Source: Bradyrhizobium commune (GTDB taxonomy: Bacteria > Pseudomonadota > Alphaproteobacteria > Rhizobiales > Xanthobacteraceae). From it: a stretch of DNA of 64,000 nucleotides. This document shows positions 50,657 through 59,990 of the stretch, piece after piece. The notes beneath the pieces were generated by a model. The model ran no database searches, was not told the origin of the DNA, and worked only from the letters and a program-made list of their open reading frames with translations. The DNA is taken from assembly GCF_015624505.1 (NCBI RefSeq), contig NZ_CP061379.1, forward strand, positions 5,642,001-5,706,000, read 5' to 3'. The stretch's first letter is position 1. Each line of letters begins with the position of its first letter. The position numbers and the translations under genes are program-made.

Positions 50657-51775
50657 TCAGCCCAGCGCGTGCGCAATCACCTTGCGCATGACGTTCGGCA
50701 GCGCCTCGTCGGCCAAGGTCGCGATCGGCACCCAGCGCATGCCTGCGGGCGCACGCGTGCGCGCTGCGGCCTTCGCGGTGTAGACCACGAGTTCCAACGG
50801 GAAATGCGTGAAGACGTGGGTGACCACGCCGACCTTGCGCTGCCAGTGCGGCAGCCCTTTCAATTCCGGCGCCTGCTGCTTCGCGGTCGAGTCCTCCTGG
50901 CCGGCGAGCCAGTCCGAGCCCGGCACTTCGGTCATGCCGCCGAGCAGGCCCCTTTCCGGCCTTGAGCGGACGAGCAGTTCGTCGCCGCGGGTCACGACGA
51001 AGGCGGCCCCGCGGCGCAACGTTCCGCTCTTCTTCGGCGCCTTGCGCGGAAACGTCTCCGGCGTGCCCTGCGCACCCGCCACGCAATCCTCGTTCAGCGG
51101 GCAGAGCGAACAGGCCGGCTTCTTCGGCGTGCAGATCGACGCGCCCAGATCCATCAGCGCCTGCGCGCTGTCCCCGGCGCGAGACTTCTCGTCGCCGGCG
51201 CGAGAGTCGGCGAGCAACGTCGCCGCCAATTGCTGAATCACGGGCTTTGCCTGCGGCAGCTCCTCCTCAACCGCAAACAGCCGCGACACCACCCGTTCGA
51301 TATTGCCGTCGACCGGCATGGTCCGGCGATCGAAGGCGATCGCCGCGATCGCGGCGGCCGTGTAGGGCCCGATCCCCGGCAGCGCGCGCAGCCCCTCCTC
51401 GGTGTCGGGAAAGATGCCGCCATGCTCGCGCGTCACAGCGACGGCGCAGGCGTAGAGATTCCGCGCACGCGAGTAATAACCGAGCCCGGCCCACATCCGC
51501 AGCACGTTATCCAGCGAGGCCCGGCCGAGCGCCGAGACATCCGGCCAGCGCGCGACGAACTTTTCGAAATAGGGCCCGACCGCCTTCACCGTGGTCTGCT
51601 GCAGCATGATCTCGGACAGCCAGACGCGGTAGGGATCAGATGCCTCGCCCGGCGCGGCGCGCCAGGGCAAGCGACGTCGGTGGCGATCGTACCAGGCGAG
51701 CAGCAATGTCGGACGCGATGACGCTACCGGCAGCGTTGGTTCCGACTTGGCCTTGAGGGCAGATTTCGGGCTCAT
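50657..51775 (-). CDS. mutY: A/G-specific adenine DNA glycosylase
   Basis: MutY removes adenine mispaired with 8-oxoguanine. The 372-residue protein has 'SEIMLQQTTVKAV' with the catalytic Glu near residue 53, the helix-hairpin-helix 'LPGIGPYTAAAIAAIAF' with the following 'PVDGNIERV' Asp near 155, and the [4Fe-4S] cysteines in 'CTPKKPACSLCPLNEDC' near 215. The C-terminal NUDIX-like domain that reads 8-oxoguanine starts near 245. The start codon overlaps nothing; the divergent DUF721 gene begins 120 bases away behind a degenerate palindromic-repeat arm. Confidence 0.95.
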   Translation of the reverse strand: MSPKSALKAKSEPTLPVASSRPTLLLAWYDRHRRRLPWRAAPGEASDPYRVWLSEIMLQQTTVKAVGPYFEKFVARWPDVSALGRASLDNVLRMWAGLGYYSRARNLYACAVAVTREHGGIFPDTEEGLRALPGIGPYTAAAIAAIAFDRRTMPVDGNIERVVSRLFAVEEELPQAKPVIQQLAATLLADSRAGDEKSRAGDSAQALMDLGASICTPKKPACSLCPLNEDCVAGAQGTPETFPRKAPKKSGTLRRGAAFVVTRGDELLVRSRPERGLLGGMTEVPGSDWLAGQEDSTAKQQAPELKGLPHWQRKVGVVTHVFTHFPLELVVYTAKAAARTRAPAGMRWVPIATLADEALPNVMRKVIAHALG

Positions 51776-51810
51776 GCGACCACTCTAGCCGCGCCGCACC
51801 GATCCCTCCA

Positions 51811-51855
51811 CGTCATGCCTGCGCTCGTGGCGGGCATCCACGTCTTTCTTCACAG
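51811..51855. repeat. Degenerate arm of the 'GTCATGGCC..CCACGT' repeat
   Basis: CGTCATGCCTGCGCTCGTGG followed by CGGGCATCCACGTC is a single, mutated arm of the repeat seen complete at 5228-5312. Only the outer GTCATGCC and GGCATCCACGT parts remain recognisable. Confidence 0.55.
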
Positions 51856-51895
51856 CGAAGAGCCTATGCTGTGCGCCGGAGTGCTATAAGGGTCC

Positions 51896-52387
51896 ATGGC
51901 CAAATTCCCTCCCAAGCCCGGCCCCATCAGCGCCAAGCCGCTCGGCATCCTGCTCAACGACGTCTTTGCCGAGGCCTATGCCAAGCAGGGCTTTGCGGCG
52001 CGCGAGCTGGTGACACGGTGGGCGCAGATTGCGGGGCCGGAGATCGCCGCGCATGCCGAGCCGCTCAAGATGCAATGGCCGCGGCCGGTCGAGGGCCAGC
52101 CGCAGGAGCCGGCGACCCTGGTGCTGCGGGTCGAAGGGCCGATGGCGCTGGAGATCCAGCACTCGGCCGACGTGATCCTGGAACGGGTCAACCGCTTCTT
52201 CGGCTGGAGCGCCGTCGGCAAGCTCGCCTTCCGCCAGGCCCCCCTGTCGCGCGCCCGGCGCCCGGCGCGGCCTGGCCCGCCAGACCCGAAGGCGGTGGCC
52301 AAGGTGGCGGAGGGCCTCGCCGATATCGAAGATGAACAATTGAAGACAGCGCTGGCGCGGCTCGGGGCTGCCATCAAGCGAAATTGA
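51896..52387 (+). CDS. DUF721/DciA-like protein
   Basis: A 163-residue DUF721 protein. 'RELVTRWAQIAGPEIAAHAE' near residue 38 and 'ATLVLRVEGPMALEIQHSAD' near 80 followed by 'VILERVNRFFGW' define the KH-like domain; the last 45 residues are basic and probably flexible. DUF721 includes DciA, the ancestral loader/operator of the replicative helicase DnaB in bacteria lacking DnaC, so a role at the replication fork is plausible. It is the first gene of a run with a DsbA-like protein and smc. Confidence 0.88.
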   Translation: MAKFPPKPGPISAKPLGILLNDVFAEAYAKQGFAARELVTRWAQIAGPEIAAHAEPLKMQWPRPVEGQPQEPATLVLRVEGPMALEIQHSADVILERVNRFFGWSAVGKLAFRQAPLSRARRPARPGPPDPKAVAKVAEGLADIEDEQLKTALARLGAAIKRN

Positions 52388-52511
52388 GCCTTATTCCGCT
52401 GCCAAATTGAACCCGTCCTTGCGGCGCGCCATTGCCTCAAACGACGTTTCAAGCTAGCGACAAGCCGCCTGGGAACCTCGATAAGGACCTTAGGCGAGAC
52501 CACGCCAATTC

Positions 52512-52516
52512 GGGAG
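52512..52516 (+). promoter_or_regulatory. Ribosome binding site selecting a TTG start
   Basis: GGGAG six bases before the TTG at 52523. No ATG or GTG closer to the signal peptide of the DsbA-like protein is usable, so this supports the rare start. Confidence 0.6.
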
Positions 52517-52522
52517 CCGACC

Positions 52523-53179
52523 TTGATCATCACCCGCCGCGCCTTCAACACGATGCTGTCGCTGACCGGGCTTGCCGCGCTCGCCGGGCTCTCGCCGCTG
52601 CGGTTCATTTCCGAAGCTATGGCACAGTCGGCCGCCGAGGTGGCCAAGCCCGTGTCGCTGCCCGACATGGCGCTCGGCCCGAAGGACGCCGCTGTCACCA
52701 TCACCGAATTCGCCTCGATGACCTGCCCGCACTGCGCGGCCTTCAACGAGCAGGTGTTCCCCAAGATCAAGTCGGAATACATCGACACCGGCAAGGTGCG
52801 TTACATCTTCCGCGAGTTCCCGCTCGACATCAAAGCCGCCGCCGGCTCGATGCTCTCGCGCTGCATCGCCAATGGCGATGCGCCGAAATATTTCGCGGTC
52901 ACCGACATGCTGTTCCGCCAGCAGAGCGACTGGGTGATCAAGAACACCACCGAGACGCTGGCGCGGATCGGCAAGCAGGCCGGCCTCACCCAGCAGCAGG
53001 TCGAGACCTGCCTGAAGGATCAGGCGCTGCTCGACAAGATTGCCGCCGACCAGAAATATGCGAGCGATGTCCTGAAGGTCGATTCGACGCCGACCTTCTT
53101 CATCAACGGCGAGAAGATCAAGGGCGAGGCCTCGTTCGAGGAATTCGCGAAGAAGATCAATCCGCTGCTGAAGAGCTGA
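52523..53179 (+). CDS. DsbA-family thiol:disulfide oxidoreductase
   Basis: A 218-residue periplasmic oxidoreductase. It has a twin-arginine-like leader ('ITRRAFNTMLSLTGLAALAG') ending near 'AMAQS', so it may be exported folded by Tat; Sec export is the alternative. The thioredoxin-type active site is 'SMTCPHCAAFNEQVFPKIKS' with CPHC near residue 74, and the cis-Pro loop is 'VDSTPTFFINGEKIKGEASF' near 188. The helical insertion between them is shorter than in E. coli DsbA, resembling the DsbA/ScsC group of Rhizobiales. The start is a TTG with GGGAG upstream. Confidence 0.93.
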   Translation: MIITRRAFNTMLSLTGLAALAGLSPLRFISEAMAQSAAEVAKPVSLPDMALGPKDAAVTITEFASMTCPHCAAFNEQVFPKIKSEYIDTGKVRYIFREFPLDIKAAAGSMLSRCIANGDAPKYFAVTDMLFRQQSDWVIKNTTETLARIGKQAGLTQQQVETCLKDQALLDKIAADQKYASDVLKVDSTPTFFINGEKIKGEASFEEFAKKINPLLKS

Positions 53180-53398
53180 TGGTCGCGCGCAAGAGCTGAT
53201 TCGCAAGTCCTCCAAGCCGTATCATTCCCGTCATATTTCCCTTGGGAAAAGCGGCTTTCGCAGGTTGCCCTCGCGGCACACCGCGGCCATTGTCCAGCCG
53301 CATGAGCCGCCTTGGGCGACTCACCCCGACAGCGGCATTGCCTTCCATGGTATTGTCCAGGCAGCGGGATTCGCGCCTGCCAACAGAGATGCGTGCTT

Positions 53399-56300
53399 AT
53401 GAAAATCACCCGCCTGCGCCTTCACGGCTTCAAGTCCTTCGTTGAGCCCACGGACTTCGTCATCGAGCCCGGCCTGACCGGCGTGGTCGGCCCCAACGGC
53501 TGCGGCAAGTCGAATCTGGTCGAGGCACTGCGCTGGGCGATGGGCGAGACCTCGTACAAGTCGCTGCGCGCCGCTGACATGGATGCGGTGATCTTCGCAG
53601 GCTCCGGCAACCGTCCCGCACGCAACCACGCCGAAGTGACGATGACGATCGACAACGCGGATCGCACCGCGCCCGCGGCAATGAACGACAGCCAGCTGCT
53701 CGAAATCTCCCGCCGCATCGAGCGCGAGGCCGGCTCGGTCTATCGCATCAACGGCCGCGACGTGCGCGCTCGCGACGTGCAGATCCTGTTTGCGGATGCC
53801 GCCACCGGCGCGCGTTCGCCGGCCCTCGTCCACCAGGGCAAGATCGGCGAAATCATCCAGGCCAAGCCCGAGCAGCGCCGCCGCGTGCTGGAAGACGCCG
53901 CCGGCGTCGCCGGCCTGCACGCCCGCCGCCACGAGGCCGAGTTGCGGCTCAAGGCCGCCGAGACCAACCTTACCCGCGTCGAGGACGTGATCGGCCAGCT
54001 CGCAGGGCAAATGGAGGGCCTGAAGAAGCAGGCCCGCCAGGCCGTGCGCTATCGCGAAGTCGCCTCCAAGGTGCGCAAGGCGGAAGCAACCCTGTTCCAC
54101 CTGCGCTGGATCGGCGCGCATGCCGACGTCAACGAATCCGGCCAGACCCATGATCTCGCCGTGCGCGAGATGGCCGAGCGCACCCAGCACCAGGCCGAGG
54201 CGGCCCGCATCCAGGCGATCCGCGCCGCCGAAATGCCGGCGCTGCGCGACGCCGAAGCCCGCGCCGCGGCGGGCCTGCAACGCCTGACCAATGCGCGCGA
54301 GCTGCTGGACCGCGAGGAGGAGCGCGCCAAGGAGCGCGTCGCCGAGCTCGAGCGCCGGCTGACGCAATTCGAGGGCGACATCACCCGCGCCCAGCAGCAG
54401 ACCATGGACGCCGATGTCGCGCTGGAGCGGCTCGACACCGAGGACGCCGAGCTGAAGGAAGAGATCAAGTCGCGCGTCGAAAAGCGCTCCGGCGTCGACG
54501 AGCGCGTGGCTGAGGCCGAGGCGGTGCTGACCGAAACCGAGCAGCAGTTCTCCGAGCTCACCACCGCGCTCGCCGACCTCACTGCCAAGCGCAACCAGTT
54601 AGAGGCCAACGTCCGCACCCACCGCGACAAGCTCGCCCGGCTCGACCAGGAAATCGCCAATATCGCGGCGGAAGAGCAGAAGCTTGCCGAGGAGACCGGC
54701 GGCTTCGGCGATCTCGACGAGCTGACCGCCACCGTCGAGACCGCCGAGCAGACGCTGGCGGCCTCAGAAGCCGCCGCGCAGGCGAGCGAAGCCGCGCATG
54801 TCGCCGCGCGACAGACGCTGGAATCCTCGCGCTCACCGCTGGTCGAAGCCGACAAGCGCGTGCAGCGGCTCGACACCGAGGCGCGCACGATCTCCAAGAT
54901 CGTCAACGGCGAGACCAAGAATCTGTGGCCGCCGATCATCAACGGCATCACCGTCGACAAGGGTTTTGAGAAGGCGATCGGCGCCGCGCTCGGGGACGAT
55001 CTCGACGCGCCGGTTGACCCCTCGGCGCCGATGCGCTGGACCAATGCCGACGTCACCGACGGCGATCCGGCGCTGCCGGAAGGCGCGGTGCCGCTCGCCA
55101 ACCATGTGCAGGCGCCGGCCGAGCTCGCCCGCCGCCTCGCCCAGATCGGCGTGGTGCCGCGCGAGCGCGGCGCCGAGCTGGTCTCGCAGCTCAAGACCGG
55201 CCAGCGGCTGGTCTCGCCCGAAGGCGACGTCTGGCGCTGGGACGGCTTCGTCGCCGCAGCCCATGCCCCGACCGGCGCTGCGCGGCGGCTGGCCGAGCGC
55301 GCCCGCCTCGTCGACATCGAGAACGAGCTGGAGCAGGCCCGCATCGACGCGCAGATCAAGCGCCAGGCGCTGGAGACTGCCGAGTCCGAGTTGCAGATGG
55401 CGGCCAGCACCGAAGGTGCCAGCCGCGAAGCCTGGCGCGCCGCGCAGCGCGAGCTCAACATCGCGCGCGAGCGCCATGCGAGCGCCGAGCGCGAGATCAG
55501 CCGCCACGCCGCGCGCAAGGCGACGCTGTCGGAAGCCCACAGCCGTCTTGCCGCCGACCGCGCCGAGGCCGAGGCCGCCTACGAATACGCCGAAGCCGGC
55601 ATCAGCGAGCTGCCGTCGAGCGAGGACACCGAGACCCGCCTCGCCGCGGTCCGCAGCGACATCGAAGGCCACCGCCGCATGGCCGCGCAGGTTCGTGCGG
55701 AAGCGCAGGCGCTGGCGCGCGAGGCCGAGCTTGCCGACCGCCGCGTGCAGGCGATCCTCGCCGAACGCACCGAGTGGCAGAACCGCAAGGGCAGCGCGAC
55801 GTCCCACATCGACACCATCCAGGCCCGCATCACCGAAGTCTCAATCGAGCGCAGCGAGCTCGAAAACGCGCCGGCCGTGTTCGCCGAAAAGCGTAGCGCG
55901 CTGATCACCGAGATCGAATATGCCGAGAACGACCGCCGCGTCGCCGCCGATGCGCTCGCGGCCGCGGAAACCGCGATGGCCGAGACCGATCGCGCCGCGA
56001 AGCTGACGCTGGAGGCACTGTCGAGCGCGCGTGAAGCCACGGCACGCGCCGAGGAGCGCATGGACGGCGCGCGGCGCCGCCTCGAGGACATCGAGCGCGA
56101 GATCCGCGATATGCTCGAGGTCGAGCCGCAGGCGGTCGCCGGCCTTGCCGAGATCGAGCCCGGCGCCGAGCTGCCGCCGCTCGGCGAGACCGAGGAAGAG
56201 CTGGAGAAGCTGCGCCGCGACCGCGAGCGCCTCGGCGCCGTCAATTTGCGCGCCGAAGAAGAGCTGCGCGAGGTCGAGACCCAGCACACCAGCCTGACCA

Positions 56301-56863
56301 CCGAGCGCGACGACCTGGTCGAAGCCATCAAGCGGCTGCGCCAGGGCATCCAGAGCCTCAACAAGGAGGCCCGCGAGCGGCTGCTGACCTCGTTCGACGT
56401 CGTCAACAGCCACTTCAAGCGCCTGTTCGTCGAGCTGTTCGGCGGCGGCGAGGCGGCGCTGCATTTGATCGAGAGCGACGATCCGCTGGAGGCCGGTCTC
56501 GAGATCATCGCAAAACCGCCGGGCAAGAAGCCGCAGACGCTGTCGCTGCTCTCGGGTGGCGAGCAGGCGCTGACCGCAATGGCGCTGATCTTCGCCGTGT
56601 TCCTCACCAACCCCTCGCCGATCTGCGTGCTGGACGAAGTCGACGCACCGCTCGACGACCATAACGTCGAGCGCTACTGCAACCTCCTGCACGAGATGAC
56701 CGGCTCGACCGACACGCGCTTCATCATCATCACGCACAACCCGATCACCATGGCGCGGATGAACCGGCTGTTCGGCGTCACCATGGCCGAGCGCGGCGTC
56801 TCGCAGCTCGTCTCGGTGAACCTGCAAGAGGCGGTGGACATTCTCGACCAGAACGTGGCGTGA
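53399..56863 (+). CDS. smc: Chromosome segregation ATPase SMC
   Basis: SMC forms the condensin ring with ScpA and ScpB that organises and segregates the chromosome. The 1154-residue chain has the Walker A loop 'VVGPNGCGKSNLVEALRWAM' near residue 32, two long coiled-coil arms (about 165-495 and 665-990) rich in Glu/Ala/Arg heptads, a hinge between them ('NLWPPIINGITVDKGFEKAI' onward), and at the C-terminus the ABC signature 'LLSGGEQALTAMAL' and Walker B 'CVLDEVDAPLDDHNVERY'. The hinge is compact, as in other alphaproteobacteria. The ATG at 53399 begins 'MKITRLRLHGFKSF', the standard N-terminus. scpA and scpB are not in this window. Confidence 0.97.
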   Translation: MKITRLRLHGFKSFVEPTDFVIEPGLTGVVGPNGCGKSNLVEALRWAMGETSYKSLRAADMDAVIFAGSGNRPARNHAEVTMTIDNADRTAPAAMNDSQLLEISRRIEREAGSVYRINGRDVRARDVQILFADAATGARSPALVHQGKIGEIIQAKPEQRRRVLEDAAGVAGLHARRHEAELRLKAAETNLTRVEDVIGQLAGQMEGLKKQARQAVRYREVASKVRKAEATLFHLRWIGAHADVNESGQTHDLAVREMAERTQHQAEAARIQAIRAAEMPALRDAEARAAAGLQRLTNARELLDREEERAKERVAELERRLTQFEGDITRAQQQTMDADVALERLDTEDAELKEEIKSRVEKRSGVDERVAEAEAVLTETEQQFSELTTALADLTAKRNQLEANVRTHRDKLARLDQEIANIAAEEQKLAEETGGFGDLDELTATVETAEQTLAASEAAAQASEAAHVAARQTLESSRSPLVEADKRVQRLDTEARTISKIVNGETKNLWPPIINGITVDKGFEKAIGAALGDDLDAPVDPSAPMRWTNADVTDGDPALPEGAVPLANHVQAPAELARRLAQIGVVPRERGAELVSQLKTGQRLVSPEGDVWRWDGFVAAAHAPTGAARRLAERARLVDIENELEQARIDAQIKRQALETAESELQMAASTEGASREAWRAAQRELNIARERHASAEREISRHAARKATLSEAHSRLAADRAEAEAAYEYAEAGISELPSSEDTETRLAAVRSDIEGHRRMAAQVRAEAQALAREAELADRRVQAILAERTEWQNRKGSATSHIDTIQARITEVSIERSELENAPAVFAEKRSALITEIEYAENDRRVAADALAAAETAMAETDRAAKLTLEALSSAREATARAEERMDGARRRLEDIEREIRDMLEVEPQAVAGLAEIEPGAELPPLGETEEELEKLRRDRERLGAVNLRAEEELREVETQHTSLTTERDDLVEAIKRLRQGIQSLNKEARERLLTSFDVVNSHFKRLFVELFGGGEAALHLIESDDPLEAGLEIIAKPPGKKPQTLSLLSGGEQALTAMALIFAVFLTNPSPICVLDEVDAPLDDHNVERYCNLLHEMTGSTDTRFIIITHNPITMARMNRLFGVTMAERGVSQLVSVNLQEAVDILDQNVA

Positions 56864-56892
56864 GGCCGCGATCCCTCGCCACCCATTGACGT

Positions 56893-56916
56893 CATCATCC
56901 GCGACGGCGGATGATG
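56893..56916 (+). other. Hairpin just before the Rsm22-like start codon
   Basis: Perfect nine-base arms CATCATCCG and CGGATGATG with a six-base loop end four bases before the ATG at 56921 and cover the likely ribosome-binding region. No T-run follows, so it is not a standard terminator for smc. It could lower translation initiation. Confidence 0.45.
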
Positions 56917-56920
56917 GAAG

Positions 56921-57898
56921 ATGATCTCGTCCACTCTTCCCGCTGAACTGAAGGCCGCCCTCGACGCGAAGCTTCAGGGCTTTTCGCGTACCGACGCCGC
57001 ACAGCGCTCGCAGAAAATCTCGAACACTTATCGCGCAGGCGGCGGCTCCGGCACGATCAAGTCCGAAGCCGATGCGCTGGCTTACGCACTGGCGCGGATG
57101 CCTGCGACTTACGCAGCGGTCGCCGCCAGCCTCAATGCATTGACGGAGATCGCGCCCGACTTTGCCCCGGAAACGCTGTTAGACGTCGGCGCAGGTCCGG
57201 GCACTGCGAGCTGGGCTGCCGCGGAGGCGTTTTCATCGCTCCATGATTTTACCTTGCTCGACGCCAACGCCACCCTGAGCCGGCTGGCACTTGAACTTGC
57301 GCAAGACAGCTCGCGCCTGGCCGATTGCCGCTATCTGCCAGGCGATGCCGGCGGCAACCTCGCCGAGGTCTCGCCTGCCGACATTGTCGTCGCGAGCTAC
57401 ATCATCGGCGAGCTCGGCGAGGGCGACCAGCGCGCACTCGCAGACGCCATGTGGGCCAAGGCGCGCCACGCGCTCGTCGTCATCGAGCCCGGCACGCCCG
57501 CGGGCACCACCCGCATCCTCGCACTGCGCCAACAACTGATCGCGGCCGGCGCCTTTGTTGCGGCACCCTGCCCGCATGAGAAATCGTGTCCGCTCACAGC
57601 GCCCGACTGGTGCCATTTCTCCCAGCGCCTGCCGCGTTCGCAGGCGCACCGCCAGATCAAGGGCGCCGAGGTGCCATTCGAGGACGAACGGTTCATCTAC
57701 GTTGCCCTGACCCGCACGCCACTGGCGGCGCGCCCCGCGCGCGTGCTGGCGCCGCCGGATGTCGGCAAGGCCGAGATCACGGCGAAGCTTTGCACTGAGG
57801 ACGACGTTGCCATCACCAGGGTGCCGCGCCGCGACAAGGCCGCCTATGCGCAGGCGCGTCGCTGGCGCTGGGGCGACGCCGTGATGTCCGAAAGTTAA
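56921..57898 (+). CDS. Rsm22-family methyltransferase-like protein
   Basis: A 325-residue protein of the Rsm22 (mitochondrial small ribosomal subunit assembly) family. 'TLLDVGAGPGTASWAAAEAF' near residue 86 is the SAM-binding motif, 'DIVVASYIIGELGEGDQRAL' near 150 follows, and a Cys-rich segment 'APCPHEKSCPLTAPDWCHF' near 212-230 is the metal or Fe-S binding site seen in this family. 'RSQAHRQIKGAEVPFEDERF' near 240 is also conserved. Bacterial members are expected to act on ribosomes, but the modified base is not known. It follows smc by 57 bases behind a hairpin. Confidence 0.88.
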   Translation: MISSTLPAELKAALDAKLQGFSRTDAAQRSQKISNTYRAGGGSGTIKSEADALAYALARMPATYAAVAASLNALTEIAPDFAPETLLDVGAGPGTASWAAAEAFSSLHDFTLLDANATLSRLALELAQDSSRLADCRYLPGDAGGNLAEVSPADIVVASYIIGELGEGDQRALADAMWAKARHALVVIEPGTPAGTTRILALRQQLIAAGAFVAAPCPHEKSCPLTAPDWCHFSQRLPRSQAHRQIKGAEVPFEDERFIYVALTRTPLAARPARVLAPPDVGKAEITAKLCTEDDVAITRVPRRDKAAYAQARRWRWGDAVMSES

Positions 57899-58033
57899 CC
57901 TCGTTCGCCGCTTTTGCCTTGAACTCGGATGGCTCCCCATTCGACCAAGTCTTACCTTTCCTCTGCGCCGGGCTCTCCCCCGGCCCCCTTTTGGGTTACG
58001 CTGCCCGCCTTAAATCCTCTTCAGGAGTTCTCC

Positions 58034-58594
58034 ATGTCGACCGGCTGGATCGTTCTCGGCGTCATCGTCGTCCTCGTGTTCCTGGCCTTCAGCGCCTACA
58101 ACCGGCTGGTGGCACTGGGCCAGCGCGTCGGCCAGGCCTTTGCCGATGTCGACGTGCAGCTCAAGCAGCGCCACGACCTGATCCCGAACCTGGTCGAGAC
58201 CGTGAAGGGCTATGCCTCGCATGAGCGCGGCACGCTCGACGACGTCATCAAGGCGCGCAACTCTGCAATGTCGGCGCAGGGACCGGCACAGGTGTCCGCC
58301 GCCGAGAACCAGCTCTCCGGCGCACTCGGCCGGCTGATCGCGCTGTCGGAGGCCTATCCGGACCTCAAAGCCAACGCCAACTTCCAGCAGCTTGCCAGCG
58401 AGCTCTCAGACCTCGAGAACAAGATCGCGGCGAGCCGCCGCTTCTTCAACAACGCGGTCCAGGAATACAACACCGGCATCCAGCAGATGCCGGCTGCGCT
58501 GTTTGCCGGCATGTTCGGCTTCACCAAGAAGGACTTCTTCGATCTCGGCGCGAGCCGCACCGAGGTCGAGGCGGCGCCTCAGGTGAAGTTCTGA
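58034..58594 (+). CDS. LemA family protein
   Basis: A 186-residue protein with one N-terminal transmembrane helix ('IVLGVIVVLVFLAFSAYNRL') followed by the LemA four-helix domain: 'QAFADVDVQLKQRHDLIPNL', 'VKGYASHERGTLDDVIKAR', 'LGRLIALSEAYPDLKANANF' and 'ASRRFFNNAVQEYNTGIQQM'. LemA proteins are membrane-anchored partners of unknown biochemical role that recurrently pair with M48 peptidases. CAGGAG lies six bases before the ATG at 58034. The M48 peptidase gene starts 27 bases after its stop, so the two form an operon. Confidence 0.93.
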   Translation: MSTGWIVLGVIVVLVFLAFSAYNRLVALGQRVGQAFADVDVQLKQRHDLIPNLVETVKGYASHERGTLDDVIKARNSAMSAQGPAQVSAAENQLSGALGRLIALSEAYPDLKANANFQQLASELSDLENKIAASRRFFNNAVQEYNTGIQQMPAALFAGMFGFTKKDFFDLGASRTEVEAAPQVKF

Positions 58595-58621
58595 TGTGAG
58601 CCGACAGGCGGGCATCGCGTC

Positions 58622-59863
58622 ATGGCCGCGTATGGTCTCTACACGCACATCGCATCGAACAAGTTTCGTTCGATGCTGCTGCTCGCCGGCCTGTTCGCGC
58701 TGGTCTATGTGCTGGTCTATGCCGGCGCGCTGGTCGCCGAGGTCGTCATCAACGGCAATGAGACCGTCGCGTACTATCTGAGCCGCGCCTTTTCGGATCT
58801 GCTCAAGGCCGCGCCGTTCGCAACGGTTGCGGCGGTTGCCTGGATCATCATCGCCTATTTCTTCCACCAGTCGATGATCGACGCGGTGACGGGCGGCCAT
58901 GACGTCACGCGGCAGGAAGAGCCGCGGCTCTACAACCTGCTCGAAAATCTCTGCATCTCGCGCGGCATCACCATGCCGAAGCTGAAGATCATGGAAAGCC
59001 CGGCGCTGAACGCGTTCGCGACCGGCCTCAACCCGCGGCAATATGCCGTCACCGTCACCACCGGTCTCCTCAAGGCGTTGAACGACCAGGAGATCGAGGC
59101 GGTGCTCGGCCACGAGCTGACCCACATCAAGAATGGCGACGTGCAGCTCATGGTCGTTGCCGTGATCATCGCCGGCGTGGTCGGCTTCTTCGGCGAATTG
59201 TTCTTCCGCCTGTTCACGAATCTCAGCTGGAGCTCCGGCGGCTCGTGGTCGTCAGGATCCTCCTCCTCGTCGCGATCATCCTCGTCGTCGAGCGACAGCA
59301 AGAGCTCCGGCGGCGGCGCTGTGATCGTCATCATCATCGCGGTGGTGCTGATCGTGGTGGCCTGGCTGGTGTCGCAGGTGGTCAAGCTCGCGCTGTCGCG
59401 CTCGCGCGAATATCTGGCTGACGCAGGATCGGTCGAGCTGACGAAAAATCCGGACGCCATGATCTCGGCGCTGCGCAAGATCGAAGGCCGGGGTGAGCTG
59501 CCGGGCGCGACCTCGGCGGTGATGGAGCTCTGCCTCGACAATCCGCGCGAGGGTTTTGCCGATCTGTTTGCGACCCATCCGTCGGTACAATCGCGGGTGG
59601 ATGCGCTGGTCAAGTTCGCCGGCGGTCATGATCCAGGCCCGCTGCCGCCGCCCGCTGACGAGACGGACCAGCCCGAGGCGGACGATCCCGAAGCGCAGAC
59701 CGACCGGCAGGATGCCCCGCCACCGCTGCCGCAGGGCCCGTGGAACGATGCAGGCGGGCGAACCGCTCCACCGCGGGTGCCTGCGCCGAGCCCTGCCGGA
59801 ACCGCCACCGGCAATCCGTTGGGTCCCCTAGGCAACCCCATCGGTCCCTGGGGGCGCCACTAA
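58622..59863 (+). CDS. M48 family membrane metallopeptidase
   Basis: A 413-residue HtpX-like zinc peptidase. Two N-terminal transmembrane helices (about residues 18-40 and 60-82) are followed by 'LEAVLGHELTHIKNGDVQLM'-type sequence with the HExxH motif near residue 162, then a Ser/Gly-rich linker of about 30 residues (near 205-235) and another helix ('AVIVIIIAVVLIVVAWLVSQ'). The third zinc ligand lies in 'SREYLADAGSVELTKNPDAM'. The C-terminal 60 residues are Pro/Gly-rich. HtpX-type proteases degrade damaged membrane proteins. The serine-rich linker between the catalytic helix and the next membrane span is unusual. Confidence 0.92.
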   Translation: MAAYGLYTHIASNKFRSMLLLAGLFALVYVLVYAGALVAEVVINGNETVAYYLSRAFSDLLKAAPFATVAAVAWIIIAYFFHQSMIDAVTGGHDVTRQEEPRLYNLLENLCISRGITMPKLKIMESPALNAFATGLNPRQYAVTVTTGLLKALNDQEIEAVLGHELTHIKNGDVQLMVVAVIIAGVVGFFGELFFRLFTNLSWSSGGSWSSGSSSSSRSSSSSSDSKSSGGGAVIVIIIAVVLIVVAWLVSQVVKLALSRSREYLADAGSVELTKNPDAMISALRKIEGRGELPGATSAVMELCLDNPREGFADLFATHPSVQSRVDALVKFAGGHDPGPLPPPADETDQPEADDPEAQTDRQDAPPPLPQGPWNDAGGRTAPPRVPAPSPAGTATGNPLGPLGNPIGPWGRH

Positions 59864-59990
59864 GCGAGCCGTTTGACACGTCTTGCGGCTGGTTTCACGG
59901 CAACCGGGAAAAACCCCGGGAATTGCCGCGACCGGACGGCAAGGAATTGAATTCTCCCTTGTTTCTGCCATGTTCGCGCCCAACAGCAGA

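Noticed and set aside
59873..59878. TTGACA at 59873 as a -35 box for the P-loop pair
   Set aside because: No convincing -10 hexamer is found 16-18 bases downstream, so a promoter could not be supported.
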